Positions 17,227 to 25,265 of a DNA stretch of 64,000 nt are shown here, one piece after another. Source of the DNA: Actinomycetota bacterium (lineage in GTDB: Bacteria > Actinomycetota > Actinomycetes > S36-B12 > CAIYMF01). Numbering within the stretch: position 1 is the stretch's first letter; each line of letters begins with the position of its first letter. The position numbers and the translations under genes are program-made. The notes under the pieces were generated by a model, which saw only the letters and a list, made by a program, of their open reading frames with translations, searched no databases and was not told the origin of the DNA. Where the stretch lies: assembly GCA_947455705.1 (NCBI GenBank), contig CANGPO010000005.1, positions 1-64,000 of the forward strand. Reading direction: 5' to 3'.

Positions 17227-17715
17227 ATGGCGGATGCAGCACTAGCCACACCTGAACTCACAGGTAGAGCCGCGAAGAAAGCCAATAAGAAGGCGGCTAA
17301 AGCCGGTGATGAAGCCAAGGGCGGTGGCAAGAAGAAGATCCTGTTGATTGTGGCGGTGCTACTTCTGGCCGTCGTGGGGTTCGTGGTCAAGACGAAAGTC
17401 ATGGCTAAGCCGGCGGGTCCGGTTAAGCCCGTTCCAGGTGCGACGATCGCAGCTCCGGCCATGTACATCAATTTGGCGGATGGTCACTTCCTCAAACTGG
17501 GCCTGGGTCTGCAAGCGACGGCGAGCGCGCCGAAGGACGTTGGATCAGCGCAAGCGCAACAGGATGCCATCTTCCTGTTTCAGGGCAAGAAGGTTGAAGA
17601 ACTGATGGATACCAAGAAATTGGAAGCCATTCGCACAGAGCTTGTTAAGCAGGTGACCGAGCAGAGCGAAGGTAATCTCTACGACGTCTACTTCACGGAT
17701 TTCGTGATGCAGTAA
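17227..17715 (+). CDS. fliL: Flagellar basal body protein FliL
   Basis: A 162-residue stator-associated membrane protein. A Lys-rich cytoplasmic N-terminus (KKANKKAAKAGDEAKGGGKKK) leads into one membrane helix (ILLIVAVLLLAVVGFVV). The extracytoplasmic FliL domain then ends with the typical LYDVYFTDFVMQ. The start is the ATG after ACGGAGGTACCGATC, 31 codons inside the tracked frame. FliL encircles the stator in other bacteria, which agrees with its place right after motB. Confidence 0.92.
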   Translation: MADAALATPELTGRAAKKANKKAAKAGDEAKGGGKKKILLIVAVLLLAVVGFVVKTKVMAKPAGPVKPVPGATIAAPAMYINLADGHFLKLGLGLQATASAPKDVGSAQAQQDAIFLFQGKKVEELMDTKKLEAIRTELVKQVTEQSEGNLYDVYFTDFVMQ

Positions 17716-17774
17716 CCACCTGATCCACGTTTGAGTACGTCTGATGCGTGAGAAACGCTCAGGCGGGAGCACGG

Positions 17775-18743
17775 TTGACCGATGAGGAAGCCGTGACCAC
17801 TGATACCGCGACCCCCCGCGCCGTTGCTGACGGTCCACCCACCTCTGACGGGGCAGACATTACGGGTGTTCGCACGTATGACTTCCGTCGCCCCACGAAG
17901 CTCAGTCGCGATCACATTCGAATTCTGGAGATGGAATTCGACACTTTTGCACGCCAGTGGGCAACGCTTTTGACGACCACCCTGCGCTCAATCTCGAGTG
18001 TCCAGCTCAAGTCGATCCAGCAGATGTCGTACGACGAGTATGTGTCGTCGCTTGCGTCGCACACGAACATGTTCATCCTCGCGGTTGATCCGATTCCGGG
18101 CGCAGCAATTCTGGAAATCTCGAATGAGTCCGGAATGACGATCGTCGATCACTTGCTCGGTGGCCCTGGATTGGCGCCGCAGCCGACTCGCCCGTTCACC
18201 GAGATCGAGTCAGTGCTTGTGCGTGGTGTGGTGGAGCGGGTTCTGCACGAACTTCGCTACGCCATTGAAGGCTTGGTCGCTATTGAGCCAGTCTTGGTAT
18301 CGGTCGAACACAATCCTCAGTTCGCGCAGGCGTCTGCCCCGTCGGATCTCGTTCTCAATGCAACGTTCGACGTCAAGATCGGCCATAGCGAGTGCGATGC
18401 CACCTTGGTGTTGCCCTTTGGTGGAATTCTTCCGCACCTAGATAAGGCGGTCGGAGGAAATGCACCCGGACGTGATCGAGGTGATCGCGCTGCTGCGGCC
18501 AAAGCTGTTGCGAGGCGTTTGGGTGACGTTGAGGTCGATGTGTCCGTCAGTTTTCTACCCACCATCGTGAAGATGGGTGACGTCGTTTCTCTCAAGGTGG
18601 GTGACGTCATTCGACTTCGTCACCCCGTCTCAGAACCGCTGTCTGTTACTAGCGCGGGTGTCGAATTCGCACAGGGCGTGTCAGGTAGTGAAGGTCAGAA
18701 CCGTGTGTGTTGCGTCGTCCACCCGACGGAAGGATCGAAGTGA
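17775..18743 (+). CDS. fliM: Flagellar motor switch protein FliM
   Basis: A 322-residue switch protein. The middle CheC-like domain carries MSYDEYVSSLASHTNMF and the characteristic GGxG turn (LLGGPGLAP). The C-terminal SpoA domain starts around VEVDVSVSFLPTIVKMGDVV. The usual N-terminal CheY-binding peptide (LSQ-x-EID-x-LL) is not visible; LTDEEAVTTD may be a remnant. The start is uncertain: TTG with GGGAG 6 bases upstream is preferred, and GTG codons at 17748 or 17793 are alternatives. Its stop overlaps the fliN start by 4 bases. Confidence 0.9.
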   Translation: MTDEEAVTTDTATPRAVADGPPTSDGADITGVRTYDFRRPTKLSRDHIRILEMEFDTFARQWATLLTTTLRSISSVQLKSIQQMSYDEYVSSLASHTNMFILAVDPIPGAAILEISNESGMTIVDHLLGGPGLAPQPTRPFTEIESVLVRGVVERVLHELRYAIEGLVAIEPVLVSVEHNPQFAQASAPSDLVLNATFDVKIGHSECDATLVLPFGGILPHLDKAVGGNAPGRDRGDRAAAAKAVARRLGDVEVDVSVSFLPTIVKMGDVVSLKVGDVIRLRHPVSEPLSVTSAGVEFAQGVSGSEGQNRVCCVVHPTEGSK

Positions 18744-19663
18744 GTACTTCACGTGACGAGCAGGTATTGGAGTCGATTGCACTCGCAGCCAGCGCTGCGG
18801 CGGCTGCTCTCGAGTTGAGTGAAGAGCTTGGCTCGGGCGAGCCACACGTCTCGGACGGGGAGTGGCTTGTCACCGAACAAAGTGCACGCGTCCTCGTCGC
18901 CGAAATCTCGGGCGGCGAAGGCGAGCTCTTGGTGCTTAAGGTCGGTGCGGCGCTTCTAGGTCTGGTCTCTGACGACATCGACGGCACCCTAACGTCGATG
19001 CTCAATTCAGCGGCGCAGGCCCTTGGCGCCACTGTCGACGCAATAAGTGTTGATGCCGAGATCGAACCTCAGGCGGGCGACGGCGTTTCGGCGATCGAAA
19101 CCTCCAGCGGTATGGCCGTCGCGGAATTACGGATCCGACTTGCCGAGCCCCTTGAATCGGTAGATCAAGAATCAGGCGATGGCGAGGCGTTTGACGATAT
19201 CGAAGGCGTCGTTGTTGGGGAGGTCACAGTTGAGGACCTGACGGTTGAAGACGTTTTGGCCGCCGCACCGTCACCGACGGCCGAAGAGCCTGCATTTGTG
19301 CCGGAGTTTGTAGGGGCAACTGCGGTGGCACACGAAACAGCGCAGGCTTTCGTGAGCGCTCCGGCGGGACCTCCCCGCACCATCAACTCTGCTGGAAGTG
19401 GCAATCCACTCATGCACGTGACGCGGTTGGATCAACTCGCTCACGTTGAAATGGAAGTGACCGTTGAGATTGGTCGCACCCGGATGACGGTCGGTGAACT
19501 GCTTTCGCTCACCCCAGGTCAAGTAATCGAACTCGATCGAGCCGCTGGTACACCTGCGGACTTGTTCGTCAACGGCACGTTGTTGGCACGTGGCGAGGTC
19601 GTGGTTGTCGACGAAGACTTCGGGTTGCGAGTCTCTGAGATCGTTTCATCATCCGAGGGCTGA
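18740..19663 (+). CDS. fliN: FliN/FliY-type flagellar motor switch protein
   Basis: A 307-residue protein, over twice the size of plain FliN. The last 80 residues form the SpoA/FliN domain (VEMEVTVEIGRTRMTVGELL, then GQVIELDR). The first 165 residues resemble the layout of the CheC-like N-domain of FliY (VLVAEISGGEGELLVLKVG and TLTSMLNSAAQALGATVDAI) but lack the ExxN phosphatase signature, so activity on CheY-P is doubtful. An acidic linker joins the two parts. The start is a GTG with AAGGA upstream, overlapping the fliM stop; the tracked frame begins 11 codons too early. Confidence 0.9.
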   Translation: MSTSRDEQVLESIALAASAAAAALELSEELGSGEPHVSDGEWLVTEQSARVLVAEISGGEGELLVLKVGAALLGLVSDDIDGTLTSMLNSAAQALGATVDAISVDAEIEPQAGDGVSAIETSSGMAVAELRIRLAEPLESVDQESGDGEAFDDIEGVVVGEVTVEDLTVEDVLAAAPSPTAEEPAFVPEFVGATAVAHETAQAFVSAPAGPPRTINSAGSGNPLMHVTRLDQLAHVEMEVTVEIGRTRMTVGELLSLTPGQVIELDRAAGTPADLFVNGTLLARGEVVVVDEDFGLRVSEIVSSSEG

Positions 19664-19666
19664 TTC

Positions 19667-20131
19667 GTGGATCAGCTCATCCTCGCCCTACGCGTGGTGG
19701 TGTCGTTAGCCATCGTGTTGGGCATCATGTGGTCACTGTCGCGCTTGGCTCGACGTGCCTCGCCAACAGTTCAAGGAACCTTCGAGATGGTTCAGCGGAC
19801 TCAGGTTGGCCGACGTTCGTCGATCATGGTGATGCGGGTGTCGAGTGACCGCGCCATCGTCATTGGGGTCACTGACCAAACGATCACCCACCTGGCCGAC
19901 GTCGATCTACCGTCTAACGAAAGTCCGCAACGACGTGAAGAGATTGGGTCACTGTCGGGTGTCACCACTCGTGATGCCTTGCTCGGATTGGGGATCGACA
20001 CCGTTGATTTTCCCGCTGATCACGAATCGTTGAACCGCCAGCCCACGAGCCCCCTCGCTGGATCAATTCTGAGCCCGGGCACCTGGCGTGCTGCGCGTCT
20101 GGCGCTCACCGAGCGGACGGTTCGTCGATGA
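19667..20131 (+). CDS. fliO: Flagellar biosynthesis protein FliO
   Basis: A 154-residue protein with one N-terminal membrane helix (ILALRVVVSLAIVLGIMWSL) and a small cytoplasmic beta domain (LGRRSSIMVMRVSSDRAIVIGVTD-like). It helps assemble the FliP ring in the export gate. The call rests on this layout plus its place between fliN and fliP, since FliO is poorly conserved. The start is GTG; the stop overlaps fliP by 4 bases. Confidence 0.87.
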   Translation: MDQLILALRVVVSLAIVLGIMWSLSRLARRASPTVQGTFEMVQRTQVGRRSSIMVMRVSSDRAIVIGVTDQTITHLADVDLPSNESPQRREEIGSLSGVTTRDALLGLGIDTVDFPADHESLNRQPTSPLAGSILSPGTWRAARLALTERTVRR

Positions 20132-20928
20132 CCTTCACTCGGTTAATCCGGGGTCTGATCAGCACCGCGGTCGTAACAACGGGCTTCGTTGTGGCGTCCG
20201 CTGGTGCTGCGAGTGCTGCACCCTCACCGAGCCCTTCGCCGTCATCTGACATTCCCATCAGCATTCAGTTACCGCAGCTCACTGGTCAGTCTGGTTCTGC
20301 GCCGAGTAACTCGCTGGTCTTGCTGCTCACGTTGACCGTCCTATCGGTTGCGCCTGCGCTTCTGCTCATGACGACGAGCTTCACGCAGATCATCGTCGTT
20401 TTGTCGCTCACGCGAAATGCACTGGGCTTGCAGGGAATTCCACCGAATCAGGTGCTCGCTGGTCTTGCGATGTTCCTGAGTTTCTTTGTCATGAGCCCAG
20501 TGATCAGTCAGGTGAACAACACGTCGATTCAGCCCTATCTCAAAGGTGACCTGACGTTTTCTCAGGCGTACGACAAGGGCTCGGTACCAGTTCGTGGGTT
20601 CATGTTGAAGAACACGCGCCCAGAGGAACTGGCATTGATGGTCACGCTGTCGAAGCAGCCACCACCGAAGACGAAGAACGAGGTTTCTCTTTCGACTCTG
20701 GTTCCGGCTTTCGTGCTGAGTCAGTTGCGTTCGGCATTCATCATCGGAATCGTCATCTTCATCCCGTTCCTGATCATTGACTTGGTGGTGAGCGCGGGCC
20801 TGATGTCGGTTGGAATGATGATGGTGCCGCCAGTGGTTGTGTCACTTCCATTCAAGTTGTTGCTTTTCGTTCTGGTTGATGGCTGGGGTCTGGTCATCAA
20901 TGCAGTCGTCGGTGGATTCACGGTGTGA
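20128..20928 (+). CDS. fliP: Flagellar export gate protein FliP
   Basis: A 266-residue core subunit of the export gate. A cleavable signal peptide opens the protein (ISTAVVTTGFVVASAGAASA), followed by a Pro/Ser-rich spacer. Four membrane segments carry the conserved stretches SFTQIIVVLSLTRNALG, PPNQVLAGLAMFLSFFVM and GMMMVPPVVVSLPFKLLLFV. With FliQ and FliR it forms the helical channel through which rod, hook and filament subunits pass. The ATG overlaps the fliO stop. Confidence 0.97.
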   Translation: MTFTRLIRGLISTAVVTTGFVVASAGAASAAPSPSPSPSSDIPISIQLPQLTGQSGSAPSNSLVLLLTLTVLSVAPALLLMTTSFTQIIVVLSLTRNALGLQGIPPNQVLAGLAMFLSFFVMSPVISQVNNTSIQPYLKGDLTFSQAYDKGSVPVRGFMLKNTRPEELALMVTLSKQPPPKTKNEVSLSTLVPAFVLSQLRSAFIIGIVIFIPFLIIDLVVSAGLMSVGMMMVPPVVVSLPFKLLLFVLVDGWGLVINAVVGGFTV

Positions 20929-20931
20929 TGT

Positions 20932-21207
20932 ATGACTGACGTAGAGATCCTCAATATCGCTGGGAAAGCGTTGCTCTTGGCGGCGAAGCTCGCCGCACCG
21001 ATGCTCATCACGGCGCTGGTGATCGGCTTTGCGGTCTCGCTCCTCCAAGCGCTCACGCAGGTGCAGGATTCGACGTTGGCGTTCGTCCCCAAAATCATTG
21101 CGGTAGGAATTGCTCTGCTGATCTGTGGCAACTGGATGATCAGTGAGCTGGTCAATTTCACCAAAGAGCTGTTCACCTTGGTACCCATGCTCCTTGGGCA
21201 GGGGTAG
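20932..21207 (+). CDS. fliQ: Flagellar export gate protein FliQ
   Basis: A 91-residue protein with two membrane helices (ALLLAAKLAAPMLITALVIG and IIAVGIALLICGNWMISEL) and the conserved SLLQALTQVQDSTLAFVPK between them. Length and motif are normal for FliQ, one of the channel subunits of the export gate. It lies 3 bases after fliP. Confidence 0.96.
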   Translation: MTDVEILNIAGKALLLAAKLAAPMLITALVIGFAVSLLQALTQVQDSTLAFVPKIIAVGIALLICGNWMISELVNFTKELFTLVPMLLGQG

Positions 21208-21209
21208 CT

Positions 21210-21977
21210 GTGACCATCAATCAATCGCAGCTCATCGGCTTCCTGCTGGTGATGGTGCGAGTCGGGTCGTTTATGTGGATTGCGCCGCCCTTCAACGGTC
21301 GCACGATCCCGGCTCTCATTCGCGTTCCGTTGGCAGCAGCGTTGGCTCTGCCGCTGACGTCTAATGCCATAGCGGCGGCATCGGGAGAGGTACCCTCCGA
21401 CACCCCGGAGATTATTGGTGCGATTGTTCTTCAAGTGGTTATCGGTGTGGCCCTCGGTGGGGTGGTGTTTACGGCGCTGTCGGCAATCCAGGCGGCCGGT
21501 TCACTTATCGACTTGGCCGGCGGCTTCCAGCTATCGCAGGCCTACGACCCGATGCTTAATCAGCAGAATTCGGTGATGGGTCGACTCTTCCAAATGTTGA
21601 CGGCCGTTCTGCTCCTCGTCAGTGGCTCGTATGCGCTGATCCTTCGCGGAATGGCAAGTACCTTCGATGCTCTACCGCTTGGTACAGGTCTTGATTTGGG
21701 CCTTTCTGCGAAGGTGATGACCGGTGAACTCAGCACGATGTTTGTTGCCACGCTTCAGATAGCCGGACCTTTGGTCGGCGTCATGCTCATCGCGGATATC
21801 TCGTTGGGGCTCATGAACAAAGTAGCGCCGGCCCTCAATGCCTTCTCCCTCGGATTCCCGTTGAAGATCGGCCTGACGCTGCTGTTGGTGGGATTCACCA
21901 TGCCTCTACTATCACCTGTGCTGACCGGCCTTACCGAACAGGCCGTTTTTGCCATGCGTCACTTGACGGGCGGGTGA
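21210..21977 (+). CDS. fliR: Flagellar export gate protein FliR
   Basis: A 255-residue, multi-spanning membrane protein completing the FliP-FliQ-FliR channel. Hydrophobic segments run through the whole length; the conserved region GSLIDLAGGFQLSQAYDPML matches the FliR family. The C-terminal part includes FSLGFPLKIGLTLLLVGFTM. The start is GTG, 2 bases after the fliQ stop. Confidence 0.95.
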   Translation: MTINQSQLIGFLLVMVRVGSFMWIAPPFNGRTIPALIRVPLAAALALPLTSNAIAAASGEVPSDTPEIIGAIVLQVVIGVALGGVVFTALSAIQAAGSLIDLAGGFQLSQAYDPMLNQQNSVMGRLFQMLTAVLLLVSGSYALILRGMASTFDALPLGTGLDLGLSAKVMTGELSTMFVATLQIAGPLVGVMLIADISLGLMNKVAPALNAFSLGFPLKIGLTLLLVGFTMPLLSPVLTGLTEQAVFAMRHLTGG

Positions 21978-21981
21978 TCAC

Positions 21982-23100
21982 ATGGCTGGAGACAGTGCGG
22001 ATAAGACCGAAAAGGCCACTCCGAAACGTAAACGCGAGGCGGCCAAACAGGGCCAAGTTGCGCGCTCACATGATCTAACGGGATGGGCCGCAATGCTGGC
22101 GGCCACCTTCTTCTTCCCGTCAGCGTTTAGTGGCGTGCAGGTTCAACTTACCGGCCTGTTGCAGTCGCTTCCCGAACTCACCAAGGGCAACGATATTCAG
22201 AAGACTCAGCAGATCGCGTCGGATGCAATGCTGGGCTCTGCGATGGCGATTCTTCCGCTACTTCTTGGCGTTGCATTGGTAGTGCTGATCGTCGGTGTCG
22301 CCCAAGGTGGCGCTCGACCTTATGGGTCGCGGGTTAAGCCGAAGTTCTCGCGAGTGAATGCCTTTGCGTCGGCCAAGCGGATGGTCGGACCGCAGGGTGC
22401 CTGGGAACTGGTTAAGAACTTGCTTAAGACCTTCGCCGTTGGATATGCGGTGTGGCGCAGTGCCACCGGACTCATCCCACTTATCGCAAGCTCGGGGACC
22501 ATCCCGCTATCTGATGTTGTGAGCGCATTGGGTTCGGTGTTGCTACAGACGATTCGCTGGGTGTGCATCGTCGCTCTGCTACTCGCAGCCGCGGACTATC
22601 TCGTCGCCCGTCGGCGCATAACGAAGCAGACGATGATGTCGCGTAAGGAAGTTACCGATGAGATGCGTCAATCTGATGGTGATCCGATGCTCAAATCGGC
22701 AATCCGTCAGCGCATGATGGCGATGAGTCGCAATCGCATGATGCAAGAGGTTGCAACCGCGGATGTAGTGCTGGTCAATCCAACGCACGTCGCGGTTGCA
22801 CTGCGTTACGTCGCGGGTCGCGGCGCGCCGCGCGTTGTGGCAAAGGGTCAGGGGGTTGTGGCAGCTCGGATCCGTGAGTTGGCCGTTGAGAATCGCGTTC
22901 CGATGGTTGAGGATGTGCCACTTGCACGCGCCATCAACAAGTCGTGCGACATCGGGGCTGAGATTCCCGCTGATTTCTACACCGCCGTGGCTCGGGTCCT
23001 GGCCTTCGTCATGACGCTCCGTCAGCGTGGTGCCGCATCCGGGCTTCATAGGCGTGCGGACGTCGAGTTGGCAGCTGCGGCTGTTGCTCGCTCACACTGA
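21982..23100 (+). CDS. flhB: Flagellar export gate protein FlhB
   Basis: A 372-residue export-gate protein that switches substrate class from hook to filament. It begins with the typical DKTEKATPKRKREAAKQGQV, has four membrane segments, and carries a cytoplasmic domain with the self-cleaving NPTH site (VVLVNPTHVAVALRY). After cleavage, the C-terminal part contacts FliK and substrates. Length is normal. It is followed by about 107 bases holding a promoter candidate for flhA. Confidence 0.97.
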   Translation: MAGDSADKTEKATPKRKREAAKQGQVARSHDLTGWAAMLAATFFFPSAFSGVQVQLTGLLQSLPELTKGNDIQKTQQIASDAMLGSAMAILPLLLGVALVVLIVGVAQGGARPYGSRVKPKFSRVNAFASAKRMVGPQGAWELVKNLLKTFAVGYAVWRSATGLIPLIASSGTIPLSDVVSALGSVLLQTIRWVCIVALLLAAADYLVARRRITKQTMMSRKEVTDEMRQSDGDPMLKSAIRQRMMAMSRNRMMQEVATADVVLVNPTHVAVALRYVAGRGAPRVVAKGQGVVAARIRELAVENRVPMVEDVPLARAINKSCDIGAEIPADFYTAVARVLAFVMTLRQRGAASGLHRRADVELAAAAVARSH

Positions 23101-23116
23101 TTTCGCCGACGAATCC

Positions 23117-23144
23117 CTCACGTAGAGGGCGTAACTGCCGATGG
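23117..23144 (+). promoter_or_regulatory. Sigma-28-like promoter before flhA
   Basis: The sequence is CTCAC, 15 bases, GCCGATGG, located in the only sizeable gap between flhB and flhA and about 65 bases from the flhA start. The -10 word is close to the sigma-28 consensus GCCGATAA. Confidence 0.65.
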
Positions 23145-23207
23145 GCAATTGCCAGGAGGCCGCTTCACCCCACGGATGGACCACGACGATCCCGTTAGGA
23201 AGGTCGC

Positions 23208-25265
23208 GTGTCCAATAGCAGGATCGGCCAACTGAGCGTCCCGCTCGCCGTTCTGTCGATCATCACCATGATGATCGTCCCGCTGCCGGCAGCTTTCCTC
23301 GACATCCTCATCGTGGTCAACATCACCGGTGCGCTCGCGATCCTGATGACGACGATGTACGTTCGCAGGCCTTTGGAGTTTGCCACGTTCCCCGCGCTTC
23401 TGCTGGTGATGACGCTCTTCCGTTTGGCGCTCAATATCAGCGTCACCCGACGAATTCTCAGTGATGGGTACGCGGGCTCGGTCGTTGACGCATTCGGTCA
23501 CTTCGTGATTGGCGGATCGATTGTCGTCGGCCTGGTGGTCTTCCTGATCTTGATCGTGATCCAGTTCATTGTGGTGACCAAGGGTGCTGAACGCGTTGCT
23601 GAGGTCGGTGCACGATTCACCTTGGATGCGATGCCTGGTAAGCAGATGGCGATCGATGCCGATCTCAACGCTGGACTTATCGACGAGGAAGTAGCCCGTA
23701 CCCGCCGAGCGGATGTTGCCGCTGAGGCTGACTTCTACGGTGCGATGGACGGTGGTTCGAAGTTTGTTAAGGGTGATGCGATCGCAGCGATCATCATCGT
23801 TGTCATCAATCTTGTTGGTGGAATGGCCGTTGGAGTTGCTCAACGTGGCCTTGGTTTCGGCGATGCCATCAGCCAATACAGCCTGCTGACGGTTGGCGAC
23901 GGTTTGGTCTCGCAGATCCCGGCGCTGATGCTTTCCGTGGCTACTGGTCTTATCGTGACCCGTGCGACCACGGACGGCACCATGGGATCAGATGTCATGC
24001 GCCAGTTGTCGAGCCAGCGTCGCGCTCTCGAGGTTGCCGGTGCAGGCGTCATGGCCCTTGCATTGGTGCCGAGCCTTCCGAAGATTCCCTTCATTGTTGT
24101 GGGCGGCGGATTGCTCCTCATTGCTCGTCGACTCACTCCCGTCGTTGAGTCCGTTGACGTGTCGCAGCCACAGAACCGAGCCGATGATGTAGCCGACCCT
24201 GCCGAGAACGCTGATTCCCCCGAATCCCTGCTGAACGAGATGCGCGTCGATCCGATCGAGCTTGAAGTGTCGATCGACGTTGTAGATCTAGTGGATGTGC
24301 GGGCCGGTGGAGATCTTCTCACTCGCGTGAAGGCGCTTCGTCGCAAGATTGCTCTCGAACTGGGCATCGTGATGCCGCCAGTGCGCACGCGTGATGACCT
24401 TGAACTTCCGGCTTCTACGTATCGGATCCGTGTGCACGGTGTCGAAGTTGGCCGGGGAACCGCACCACCCGGAATGGTTCTAGCCATCGGAGATTTGGTT
24501 CATGTTCTGCCTGGTGAGCCAACTCGTGAGCCGGTCTTCGGACTCGAAGCACGATGGATCACTGAGGATCTCCAACATCAGGCTGAAATGACGGGTGCGA
24601 CTGTTGTGGATCGCGCGTCAGTCATAACAACTCACTTGGCTGAAGTTGTGCGCCAGAACGCAGCGAGTTTGCTGTCGCGTGAAGATGTGCGCACTCTTGT
24701 CGAGGCGATGAGGCGCACGAATCCGGCCTCGGTAGAGGAACTAACCCCTGCCATTGTCACGTTGGGCGAGATTCAACGGGTATTGCAGTTGCTCCTGCAG
24801 GAGCGTGTACCCATCCGCGATCTCGTGCGTATTTTCGAAGCGATGTCTATGAAGGGTCGGGGTGCTCGACCTGAAGCCATGGCTGAGGCAGCGCGCGCCG
24901 CCCTTGGATCGGCTATCTGTGCATCCCTTGCCCCTGATGGCGTTCTTGATCTACTGACCTTGGATCCCGTCCTTGAACAGGATCTGTTGACCTCGCTGCA
25001 TGCTGACGAGACGGGCGTCGTTCTCGTCATCGACCCGACCGTTGCCAATGCGCTAGGTCAACAGTTACATCGAGAAACGTCACGCTTGGAAGGGGAGGGA
25101 CGGTCTGCATCCCTCGTCGTTAGTGCGCCACTGCGCGCCCCCATGCGCAATCTGATCAGTGCGGAGTTACCGCACCTTGCTGTCGTTGCCTACACCGAGC
25201 TGGGTGGTCCAGTGGAAATCCGCACGAGGGGAGTGGTGAGCCTTGCCCACGCATCGACTGCTTGA
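23208..25265 (+). CDS. flhA: Flagellar export gate protein FlhA
   Basis: A 685-residue export platform protein. The N-terminal half has about eight membrane segments and the FHIPEP region, including TTMYVRRPLEFATFPALLL, FVVTKGAERVAEVGARFTLD-like sequence (here IVVTKGAERVAEVGARFTLD) and MPGKQMAIDADLNAGLI. The C-terminal cytoplasmic domain forms the nonameric ring that receives chaperone-substrate pairs. The start is GTG with TAGGAAGG upstream. Its last 23 bases overlap the flhF-like gene. Confidence 0.97.
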   Translation: MSNSRIGQLSVPLAVLSIITMMIVPLPAAFLDILIVVNITGALAILMTTMYVRRPLEFATFPALLLVMTLFRLALNISVTRRILSDGYAGSVVDAFGHFVIGGSIVVGLVVFLILIVIQFIVVTKGAERVAEVGARFTLDAMPGKQMAIDADLNAGLIDEEVARTRRADVAAEADFYGAMDGGSKFVKGDAIAAIIIVVINLVGGMAVGVAQRGLGFGDAISQYSLLTVGDGLVSQIPALMLSVATGLIVTRATTDGTMGSDVMRQLSSQRRALEVAGAGVMALALVPSLPKIPFIVVGGGLLLIARRLTPVVESVDVSQPQNRADDVADPAENADSPESLLNEMRVDPIELEVSIDVVDLVDVRAGGDLLTRVKALRRKIALELGIVMPPVRTRDDLELPASTYRIRVHGVEVGRGTAPPGMVLAIGDLVHVLPGEPTREPVFGLEARWITEDLQHQAEMTGATVVDRASVITTHLAEVVRQNAASLLSREDVRTLVEAMRRTNPASVEELTPAIVTLGEIQRVLQLLLQERVPIRDLVRIFEAMSMKGRGARPEAMAEAARAALGSAICASLAPDGVLDLLTLDPVLEQDLLTSLHADETGVVLVIDPTVANALGQQLHRETSRLEGEGRSASLVVSAPLRAPMRNLISAELPHLAVVAYTELGGPVEIRTRGVVSLAHASTA

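Noticed and set aside
23118-23876. 252-residue minus-strand frame opposite flhA
   Set aside because: It is a shadow of flhA codon structure, rich in His, Asp and Arg, with no recognisable domain.
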